A DNA stretch of 64,000 bases from Apricaphanius iberus (Eukaryota > Chordata > Actinopteri > Cyprinodontiformes > Aphaniidae), in assembly GCA_028564705.1 (NCBI GenBank), contig JAPXFQ010001681.1, positions 496,001 to 560,000 of the forward strand, given 5' to 3'. The translations under genes and the position numbers were made by a program. A model generated the notes under the pieces. The model saw only the letters and a list, made by a program, of their open reading frames with translations. It had not been told where the DNA came from and did not search any database. Of the stretch, positions 49,401 to 61,400 are shown piece by piece. The stretch's first letter is position 1, and every line of letters begins with the position of its first letter.

Positions 49401-52400
49401 AAACTTCAACATTTATCCTGCTGTCTGAGGCCTGTTGAGATGCCTTTTTTGTTAGATTCTTTACTGTCATATCTACATTCTAAAATTGTATTAACTATGC
49501 AAGGTATTAATAATTTAATAACCATGTTTTTTGCCTCGTTTGCAAATAACCGTCAACTGTTACAGCAGACTTTGGTTCATTTCAAATCTCCATTTAATTG
49601 AATTATCACATTTAGTTAAATATAGCAAATATTTTCAGAGAACGAGTGACCCGAATCCGGGTTTTGTTGCTGAGAACAGGTAAGTAAAAATCAGTTGACT
49701 TCCTGGAAAGAATTGGGAAATTGTAGGCTTATTTAATGAGGCAAACCTAGAGGATCTACAATGATTTAGAGTTTAGAGGTTTTGAACACCTTGGACGGCA
49801 GCAGGTTGACCTCGATAATGTACAGGCTTCCCATACGCGAGACAGCGATTCCCACAATCTTCTCCAGGAGGAAGACCAAGCCTGGAACCACAAACCACTT
49901 CCAGAAGTTTGCACAGTGGATGATGAGGAGGATCCAGACCAAGATGTAGGACAGGTGAGTCCAGTAGAACACCTGGAAGAGACACAACAGGCAGCAATTA
50001 GAGCAGTAGTACAAAGATAATCAGCCGTCACGAAGCAAACCGATTTTCCCAGACTCCCACCTCAAAGTGGCCGCTGCGACGTACGAAGGTGCTGGAGCAG
50101 AACACCATGAGGCAGATCAGAAGCTGTAGGATGACCCCGGTCAGCGACGCCGTCCCCTTCACCCAGCCAATCCCCGGCCTGGTGGTCAGCAGGTACTCCC
50201 AGAGACTGAACCCGCTGTCTTTCGACATCTGAGCTGAGGCACAAACAGAACCAGGATCTAATCAGCTCCCAGGTCAGTACGTGTCAAACTAATTTTAGCG
50301 CCACCATGTAAACATTTGTAAAAAAAAAAACAAAAAAAAAAAACTCGGGTCTCATTTATGAAATTTTGCATAGAATCCTTATTAAAACCACACATATGTA
50401 AGCACAGCAAAAAAAGTTACTCCTGTAAATAAATTATCCGATTTATAAAACTTTGAGCTCAGCTGCATGCGATCTCCGCTTTATAAATCAGAATCAGAAT
50501 AGGTTTTATTGCCATTGTTTGAGAACAAGTTCACAAACTAGGAATTTTTCTCGGTACAATCGTGCACATAAAACATAAATAAAAATAAAATAAATAAAAA
50601 TAAAAAGAATGAGCTATAAGGGTAAAGTCTTTATAAATATTATAATCTGTATGTATATAAAAGAACTATGAAAAGATAAACATCCTTTTTAACATAAGAA
50701 CAGCAGCAGGGTTCCATTCACAGATGTGCAGGTGAATGACAGCAGCAGATCTAAGTGTGATCAGACCACACAGTGCAGTAAAATAAAGTTACGTAGTGCA
50801 GATGGTTCTATCCTACATGGGTCTTTAACTGAACTATCGGGTCTTGTTATTGTTCATAAGTCTGATGGCGGAGGGGAAGAAACTGTTCAGGTGGCGGGAG
50901 GTGTGGGTCTGGATGGACCGTAGCCTCCTGCCTGAGGGGAGGAGGGAGAATAGTCGGTGTCCAGGGTGAGAAGAGTCAGCTGTGATCTGACCCACACGCC
51001 TCCGGGTCCTGGAGGAGAACAGGTCCCGGAGGGATGGGAGCCTGCAGCCAATCACCTTCTCAGCAGCACGCACGATGCGCTGCAGTCGGTGTTTGTCCCG
51101 GTCTGCGGCGCCGGGGAACCACACGGTGATGGAGGAGGTGAGGATGGACTCGATGATGGCCGTGTAGAAGTGCACCAGCATCTCGGTCGGCACTTTGAGT
51201 TTCCTCAAGCTGCCGCAGGAAGTACATCCTCTGCTGGGCCTTCTTGATGAGGGAGCTGATGGTTGGCTCCCACTTGAGGTCCTGGGTGATGGTGGTGCCC
51301 AGGAAACGGAAGGAGTCCACAATGGAGATGGGGGTGGGAGAGTCCATCAGGGTGAGGGGATACGGTGGGGCTGTGACTTTCCTGAAGTCCATGATCATCT
51401 CCACTGTCTTCTGGGCGTTCAGCTCCAGGTTGTTGTGACTGCACCAAGAAGCCAGCCGGTCCACCTCACTCCTGTAGGCGGACTCATCACCGTCTGAGAT
51501 AAGTCCGATGAGGGTGGTGTCGTCCGCAAACTTGATCTGCTTTACGGACTGGTGGCTGGAGGTGCAGCAGTTTGTATACAGCGAGAAGAGCCAGGGGGAG
51601 AGTACACAGCCCTGAGGAGTCCCAGTGTTTGTAGTCCGATCACACTCTCCATAGAAGTCTGCTCAGGTGATTTTTGATCTAAATTGCCACCCCCTACACA
51701 CCTGTTTCTGTCCTTAAACGATCCATGCTAAGTTGCTAAGTGAGGAATATCCCTGCACACGTTCACAGTAACCCTGGCTACGAAAGTGCAGGAACGGATC
51801 CAATGAAATCAGCATGTTTGCCGAAAAATATTAATTGGCGGTACAAATCTAATGTAAGAGCAATTGAATTCCAGCACGTTTACATGCACATCTAAATCTA
51901 GCTTTTTGGCTTAATGGGACTAAGGGCTTCCCCCATGTTGAGAGCGCAGTCCCAGTTTTTATGTCACTCAGAAAAATCAAGAAAAATCAGATAATTATTA
52001 AATGACGTACATTAGACTCCCTGATGATACATAGCGATATGTATGTGTATGCCTACTAGCGGTTAGGTTCCAGCTGCACACAGGCAGTAAACAGAGGCTG
52101 GCAGGAGTGAAGCAGACTGAGTAAAAGAAGGATTTGAGCGTCTTTGTCAGGGCGGAGGCAGGCGGGGTTGGTTGCAGAGAAATGGAATTCTCAATCGGAT
52201 TATCTGGGTGGAATAGTCTGATTTGTGAAACTCTAGTTCATATCGATTCATGCCGGACTAAAGGGTATACATGCATTTCAAAGCCTGATTTCAGTCGGAC
52301 TAAGGTAATAATTCGACTTCCTCTTGCTGCATGTAAACGTACTGATTGACTATATTTACATGCAGCCAATATTCGGGTTACGGTTGGGTTAAGGTCAGAA

Positions 52401-55400
52401 GAGTTACTCCTGTATACCTGTAATTTGTATGCCAGACAGCGCATAAGAGAAGTTCCTCTACTCAAAAGACAGAGATTTCTTCCGATTAGAACATATGCAG
52501 AACACCAGTCAATGTTCCTTTTGATGGGGATATGCTGATACGCATTTACATGACCAAACATCCAGAATATGAGCACTTTTGGGTTTTTGCTGGTGTTTAC
52601 GTGGCCGTGTGTGAATCGGTTAAATTCCGGTTTTTAACGGGTTATCGGCTACGTGTAACAGCAGCCACAGACACATTGTTGTTGACAAAAGAAAAGAATG
52701 TGGAGGCAAAAAGGGAGAAGGCATATCACAGCCAGAATGGACTTTAGGTGGCCGTAGTTACAGCTGTTTGTTCAACCTAACACCAGAGCCCATTCAGTGT
52801 GGATCCAATACTGTCCGCTTCATTTAATCCAAGTTGTCATCATCATGCGTCAAGAAATGTCTAATAACTCCCCAAATCCAGATGCTTCCAGTGGCTGATC
52901 TTTAATGAGCGCCACTGTAACCATTGTGCAGCATTATCCAGGAATCTCGCTGCAGTGTTTTTATTTCTATTCATCACTATTACTGCACCAATAAGGGAAA
53001 TTGCTAGATGTAGGATCCATTTCTTTATCTTATTAGTTTTCCATCAGATTTCACCTATGGTAATGGTGGTGGGTCACGTCATAGGCAAGGCAATTTTATT
53101 TGTATAGCACACTTTCAACACAAGGCAATTCAAGGTGCTTTAAATTATTACAATTGGAACACAGCATAAATCAACTATATAGGTGTGTCCACAGGTGATT
53201 TGGCAGATCCAATTATGCATGGGTGGCGGGGTGAGCGCACGGTTTTTACCACTTGCCACATCATGTTTTGTCTTTGTCTTTTTGTAAGAAAATTCAGTGT
53301 AACCTGTGCAAACCTGGATAAAATAAACGGGATCATCGCACAAGCACGAAGATGTTCTGGTCAATTACTGGAAGCGCATGAAAAACACTTCTCCGCCTTC
53401 ACCCAGCTGATTGACTACTAGTAAAGTCAATACTTTATATAATCTGAAGATTTACATTTGAACATACTGTGATACAATTCCTAAATGCAACACACTTTAA
53501 TTCAGATTCTCATTTTTATTCTCGGCCCTGCAACAGACTGGCGTCCTGTTCAGAGTGTACCCTGCCTAACGCCTGATAATTGCTGGGATAGGCTCCAGCT
53601 GCCCCGTGACCCTGAATTGGATAAGCGGTTAAGAAGATGGATGGATGGATGGATTTTTATTCTCAGTTTTGGGGGGGGACTATTGGTTTTGTGTGCGAGG
53701 CTCCACATATCTTTTTTTCTTTATCACAAAGGTTGTGTAGAAAGAGAGTTACCCAATTTTCAGACCCCGTTTGTGCAATGGCAAGTTTCTTAAAAGAAAC
53801 ATCCGGTTGTTATCAGCAGATCATTTCTGTGCCGGGTACAACATTGAAAACGGTTGAAGAATGTTTGTCCGCGTACCGAAGTTGACGACGTGTGCGCCCG
53901 TGTGCACCAGCGTGAAGAAGAGGATGGCGTAGCCGACGATCTGATGCAGCAAGATGTTCTGGTCCAGAGGAAGGATTCTGACCACCCAGGTGGCCCTCAG
54001 CCACGTCAGACAGCGCCGCAGCATCAACACCTGGACACACACAAACACACGCACACGAGTGAAATAAACTGATTCAGATTAAACCTAAATTCAAGATCCA
54101 GTTTACCCATCAGGAAGCCTTTTGTCTTCCACATAAAAAATACACCTCCTACTGTGAAAACTCCTGATTCACTTGTCTCCGAATTTTTTCCTCTTCCAGT
54201 TATCTTGACTTTCTTCTAATCTTCTAAACTGGTCAGAATCAACATGTCTTCAGAATAAGGTGGGGAGATATGGCCTCAAATCTATATTGCAACATAATCT
54301 AAAGCATGTGCTGTAATGATATCTAATGGGATATATTCTTTTATTTTCTTTAAATGTGTCAAAATCCCTGCTTATGAGCGTTCTCATTTGTCCACATGCA
54401 TCGCAGCAGAACAACTTCCAAAAGATATATAGCATACCATTGAAAGAAAAGGTATTGTGCCAAATGCATTTTTAAAGAAATTTCAAATCCATTTCCCAAA
54501 TAATGAAAAACAAAAATTCTCACATATTTTGAGATGAGAACCATTTTAAATTAAATAAAAGCTAAATGTTGAGAAAATAAAAGTTCAGAATTGTTTTCTT
54601 TACTCTAGAGATTTAATGTTGCGCAAATGGAAATCTTCACATATTTGAATAAAAAATTCAGGTTTCTTTTTCAGTTATTGAAACACAACACATTTTAAAC
54701 TTGCAATATGTAGTGCAAAGACAAACACTGAACATAGTATTTATCTTCCTTGCGTACCTGGTATAAAGTATGAAGCCACAGCCTGCATACTTGCACAATT
54801 GCGATAGGCCGGTATAGTCAAAATCTCTACCTTTGCTTAAATCTATATACAGTGCTCTGCATAAGTGAGTACACCCCCTTTAAAAAGTATGAATTTAATC
54901 AGTAGCTCAATGAACAAAATAACAATTTCCAAACTTTCCACAAGGCTGAGTTTTATTGAACACTCATTTAACTCCATAACATGAAATTAAAGTTAATAAT
55001 CTAATTTAGATCACAAAATCTTCAGTTTTAATCAAATGTGTTGAAGCAAAAATGAATACACCCTGCAACAAAAACTACTACATCTAGTATTTTGTATGAG
55101 CACCATGATTTTTAAGGACAGCACCAATTCTTCTAGGCATGGTCTAGGCAATCTAGGCAATATCTATCTTTTTCTATTCTTCAAGAATACCCTCTTTTAG
55201 AGACTGGATGCTGGAAGGAGAGGGATTCTCAACATGTCGCACCAGAATTCCCCACAGGTGTTTGATTGGGTTCAGATCAGGAGACAAACTTGGCCATTCA
55301 ATCACCTTCACCCTGTTCTGCTTCAGAAATGCAACAGTAGCTTTAGATGTGTGTTTTTGGATCATTGTCGCGTTGGAAAAGTGCACGACGACAAGTGCAC

Positions 55401-58400
55401 GGAGTGATAGCAGCATCTTCTCCTTCAGTATAGAGCAGTACATTGTTGAGTTCATGATACCATCAATGAAATGCAGCTCCCCAACACCAGCAGCACTCAT
55501 GCAGCCCCACATAATGAGACTACCACCACCATGTTTCACTGTAGGCACCATGCATATTTCTTTGAAATCCTCACCTTTACGACACCATTCAGTTTTTAAA
55601 CTATTAGTTCCAAAAACGGTGATCTTGGTCTCATCATTTCAGAGTATATAGTCCCAGTAGTCTTCGTCTTTTTCAGCATGGGCCCTAGCAAATTCTAGGC
55701 GTGCTTTTATGCACGGGCTTTAGGAGAGGCTTCCTTCATGGACGATACCCAGAATGCCATTCCTCTGCAGTGTGCGCCACATGGTGTCCCGGAAAACGGT
55801 CACTCCAGTTTGGCTTTCTACTGTTTTAGCTAACTGCAGTGAACTAGCATGGCGATTTTCTTCAACCCTTCTCATCTCCTGTCGAGATGTTGACTTCGGT
55901 GGATGGCCTGGACGTCTCTGTAAGATGGTTGCACTTCCATCTTTCTTAAATTTTTTGATTACTTTTGCTACAGTATTTTGACTGATATGTAAAGTTTTAC
56001 TGATCTTCTTGTAGCCCTCACCTTTTTTGTGTAAAGAAATGATTTCCTTTCTCAGATTTCTCTTCCATGGGGAGCCATTACTGACAGCATGAAATGGGAA
56101 ATGCTTTTCTTTGTAAAGTAATGCCCTTTTATTGTCACCTGTCTGCTGGACACCTCTTAAATGAATCATTAGACTCACCTGTTGTTGAATGCCTGTTACT
56201 TAGAAGTTTGTAGTCTTAAGTGTGGCTTTTCTCCTGGGACTAAAATTGGGGTGTACTCATTTTTGCAACATGGGCTTGAATTAATTTGTTAGGAAAATCA
56301 CTTTTTTGTGTGTGCAAATGAACAAATCTTGTTTGCAATCAATGGCCCACATTTGTGGGAGTAATTTGTAGTATAGTATATCATACAAAATGTTGATTCT
56401 GAAAGGAAACTAAAGGTTTTCTGACAAACGCAGTGGGGTGTACTCATTTATGCAGAGCACTGTAATTTATACCGTATACCTTTTATATTGCACACAACTA
56501 CTTCAAACTTTCTAAAAGTTATTTCTTTGGAATTTTTCTGCTGTTTTTCCTGCACAAGTTTTAGTCCAGTAGCTCTGTGTTCACCGACCCTGATTCTCAA
56601 ACCTTATTTTAAAAGCAGGGAAACATCAAAAACATGCAGGGCAATCATGCCTTGAAGACCGGGGTTGGGGAACGCTGCTGTGCCTAACCAAGTTCAATGT
56701 ACTAACTTTTTGGAAAATATACCTTCACTCTTTTATTTCCCAGGTACAATGCAGATTCTGTACATATTTCTAAATATTTTTAATTATTTAAACATCTTTC
56801 AGTATCCTGCTCTGTTTCACATTACAACCTGGGTATGCCACTTTATCTGTTATTTTATCTGTAATAACATAAGAATGATGTAAATATTCTTTTCTGGAAA
56901 ATTGTGTTTCTGTTCTGTTTTCTGTTTTTGTTTTGCTGCGGTTACAAACAAATGTCCACTTGTGCAATAATTAAAAGGTTATTCTATTCAAATCTATTCT
57001 AGACGTAATTTTTACGCATCTATTTTAAAAATATTTGAAATTGAATTTATTTTATTTTTTTAAAATAGTTTTTATCCCACAGTTTTTCCCATAATTTATC
57101 ACCCAGTGTACTACCTAATTCCAGTTCTGGGCATTGCTCTCCCTCTGCCAACTGTGGGAGGGCCTACACTGAAACTCAACCCTCCTTCCTGCTTGAGGAG
57201 TGAGCAGGCCCTTCTTGTCACCTGTCGGGGCAGGGTTTCCCCAGCTGCACATAGCGCGTGGAAGGATTACGTTATTCCAGCCAGATCCTCCCCAACCCTT
57301 CAGGCGCCCCAGTCAGGAGGAGGCAGTATACAGCCCAGAACTGGTGCATGCTTTCTGGGAGTAGCTCACATTAGCGACTCAAGGGAACACAGGGAGAACA
57401 TGCAAACTCCACACAGAAGGGCCCTTTCGACAGCCCCACACAGGGTGTGGGTACAATGGCCGCTGGCTGCTCTGCTTTGTGACTGCATACCATGGAGGCC
57501 GCCATTGCTCCTCCATTGGTGTAGTACCTACATTTTGGCCGCTAGGCCCCCATTGAAAAGCATTGGACTTTAGACACGTTAAAAACATCTTTAATGCCTG
57601 GTGCCCCATTCTATTAAACTATCTATGGCTACATATTTTTCCTGAGATAACGCTGGGCTCAGCCTGGGCACCAGGCTGGTTTTCGTAAGATAATTTTTTG
57701 AAATCTTGCATAATTAATGATGGGGCCGAGCCAAGTTTAGCATCAGAGTTAACGACACGGGAGCAGAATGATTTATGTGATTACGACCAAACTACATGCC
57801 CATACACGCCCCGCGAGGGCAGAGTCCCAAGTGAAGATCCCGCCCCTATGCACTTTTTAGGAACATATTTCGTCAGAGCTGGGGAGGAGGAGTCTGTGAA
57901 TCCGCCATGAATTCCCCCTTGAAAGTGTGTCATTCTGGTAAACGGGGAGGAGTGAGGAGGCGCTGTCTATTCTTTTTTACAGTCTATGTGTGGGTACCGA
58001 TGATATGGAGGAATAAACACCCTCAGCACTCACAGCTTCCCCGGCAGGAATCGAACACGGGACCTTCTAGCTGTGAAGTGAGCTGCACTTCCAACTGCGC
58101 CACCGTCTTTATGCAATATATTTTTGGATAATTTTGTTTGTTTTTTGTCTGACGAAAACATTTTGTAAACAAAATGAACAATTCTTGAAAGCTATCGCTT
58201 CAGTTGGAGTAAACTCCACAAGATGCACCCGTGGTGAGCCACGACAACGGGCTCTTTGGAGAGCGTCTGTAACCACCCGCAACGGTCACGTTAAGCCTCA
58301 GTAATTCTTCAACACGCATGGAGTACGGTACGTCCAGATCTGAGATGATGCTCAAATGCACTCATGAGAATCTTTTTTTTTTATTGATTAAGTTGCCTCT

Positions 58401-61400
58401 TTGCTTCAAGTTTAATTAAAGTTATTTGCATAGTTCAAGTCCCTCAAGTGAAATCTCTGCTGCTGTTATTTGCACATCTGTTTTTCAGTTTATAATACGT
58501 TTACAATTTATTGCACAACCCAAATTCTGTAAATATTTCTTCTTTTTAAATTCCTACTAAATTGTACATTTATAGTACATATTGAGTAGCCCACTTTATT
58601 TGTAAAAACTGCACAGTACTTTGATTTTGTAACTTTGTTATTAATGTATATACTAATCTGTCAACATGACGGACGGCCTTCTGATTTTCTGTTTAAAATT
58701 AAACGTGAAAAGTATTTGGTTCTTCTTCTTCAACAGCAACTTTGGACCCAGACACAGACGTATTGACAGAGACGTTTTTCCATTTATAGTTCTCAGTTTC
58801 TTTCTCTCCATTGATTTTTCTGTGTTGCAAAGCAATTGCCGCCCAGGAAAGCAGGGGGTGCTAACTTTTCATGGCAGGTCTGCCTACAGCTGCAGCACTG
58901 TTTCTAGTTAATTAGAGTTTTTTTCTAGGCTTGTGAATGCATTCTCCCCTCAAGGAGCAATGGAAGATAGAAAATAAGTTTTGTTGGAGCTGGAAAGCTT
59001 TTTTTTTTTACTAGAAGTCCAGCTCAAAGAATACTCTAAAAACGCATGGAAACAAACACAGCAGCCTTTGTAGTTGCTTCTCTACACCTCCTTGTGCTCA
59101 ATAGAACACATTAGGTAAAACGTGCTTTCAATATAAAGGATGTAGTGCTCAAACGCTGCATTAACTACTGATTACAGCGAGTATAGAGCCCCATTCAGGT
59201 AAAACAATCTGTGGCTGCTGCTGAACTGATCACATCATACGCTCTGCGTCGACAGATCGTTAGAAAATGGGGCTCTATACTCTGTCCTTCCTTGGGAGGG
59301 AACCCCCAAATTCTACATTGTCCTACCGAACCATGTTGGGTGTCGGTGTATGAATGCGAGTGTGATTGGGTGAATGTGGCTTCAATGTAAAGCGCTTTGA
59401 GTGGTCAGTAAGACCAGAAAAGCGCTATATAAGTTCAGTCCATTTACCATTTGGGTAAATGGTAAATGGACTGAACTTATATATAGTGCTTTTCTAGTCA
59501 TAGTGACCACTCAGTACCAACATGGCTCGGCAGGACAATGTAGAATTTGTGGCGTTAAGTGCCTTGCCCAGGGGCACATCGACATGTGACTGGAGGAAGA
59601 TGTAATTGAACCTACGACCCTCCGATTGCAAGCCAACTGCTCTACCACTGAGCCACAGTCACCCCAGAGACAGAAAGCCCCTGTGTTAATTTAAAATGGC
59701 GCTGCGTAAATCCGTCTCCATCAAAACAGAGAGGTATAAACTAGGCTTTAGCCGGCTGCTGGTCGTACCATAACGAAGGTGCAGTTGAAGTTGAGACACT
59801 GGCCGCAGCCCTTGGCCAGCATGAACCAGCCGCCGCCGTAGCTGTGGTACCACATGGCTGCGAAGAACAGCAGCAGGTTGAGCAGAGCGTAGACGCACAG
59901 GAACAGCAACTTCCGGCTGTTTTTCTGCCAGTAAGCCCGGGTCAGGTACCGGGGGGTGTGAGGCTTCTTCTGGTCCTGATCAGGCGGTTTAAGCCAGTTA
60001 GCAGCGCTGTGGAGGACAGAAAAACCCCAAAAAACAACTGGGGGTTTTATTGCTTAAACAAGATGTTCCATCTCTTTACATTACAACCAGCCTTTCACTT
60101 TGTCACCTTCGTGACCTTTATGACCTCTCCACGGTTGAAAACTTGCAAGCAGCTCACCTGATGGTGAGGTTCTCCATCACCTCTGGAAATTTCTCGAGCT
60201 CAGCTTTCAGTTCTTCAAAGGTTATGGAGCCACTGTTGTCTTTGTCAGCGGACTCGAACAGAACCAGCGTGAGGTCGTCCAGCTTCTCCTCTGGCAAAGA
60301 GATCGCACTCTCTTGCAGACAAGACTTCAGAACCGTTCTCAGCTCATCTGGATCGATGCAGCCGCTGCCTGTTAGCGGAAAGAACAACTACAACCAAGCT
60401 GACGATGTCCCAGTTGCTGCGTACTAAGATTTCAAGGATCTGCAGGTAGCTAGAGCAGAATCATGAACACTGAACATCATGGAAGTAACTCGTTCGAGGG
60501 TTTCTTGGTGTGAGCATACCGTCAACGTCGTAGACCTGGAACAGGAAGCGGAGCTTGTCCGTCTCATCGCCGTGGATGAGGAGATTCAGAGCTTTGAGCA
60601 GCTCATCCAGACTGATTGATCCGCTGCCATCCGAGTCGAAAAGAGCAAAGAAGCGCTCGGCAAAGAAAGACTGCAAGCAACAAGCAGACAGGATACATTC
60701 AGAACAGACAGGAGAATCAAAAAACTTCCTCAAAACAACCATAAGCATTTGACATAATCTCATGCTGAGAGAGAGATTATGTGACAAGGTATATGAGAAT
60801 TCATTTACCCCAACCTGTGACTGTGTAAAAACTGTAAACTATACAAACATATCACCTGTCTGTCAGACAACAGACTACTAGGGCCATTTTAGAAAAAATA
60901 TTTTAGAGTAAATTTCCACCCAAAAAAAAAAAACAGATTTTGAAGTTAAATTAACATATTTTCCAGAAATAACTCAGTAACTCAATAATTTTCTCAGTTA
61001 GAAAAGTAGAACATTTGTGAGAATTTAAGGCACAAAGTTTAGATATTTAAACCAAGATGTTTTCTAATATTGTAAAGTCAGACATTTGTAAGAAAAAATT
61101 AATAAAACATTCGACATAAAATTACGTTTCTTAAGGATCTGATGTTGATGACGGAATATTAGGGCCATTGTAAACAAAACAAAAATATATTGGAGTAAAT
61201 CTCCACCCAACTAAATTTTCTTCATGAAAACTAAGATATTTTTGTAAAGTCAGAAAATTGTATGAAAAAAAAGTATGACTGTAATCATAGAAATTTCATA
61301 GGTTTTGAATTTCTGAGTATTTTTCTTGGTAAATATGTGTAATTAATCTCAGAACTTCTGAGATGTTAAATGTAATTTTACTACTTTTTGACATATGCTT

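Noticed and set aside
55208..55651. 147-codon plus-strand frame
   Set aside because: Antisense of the Tc1 transposase.
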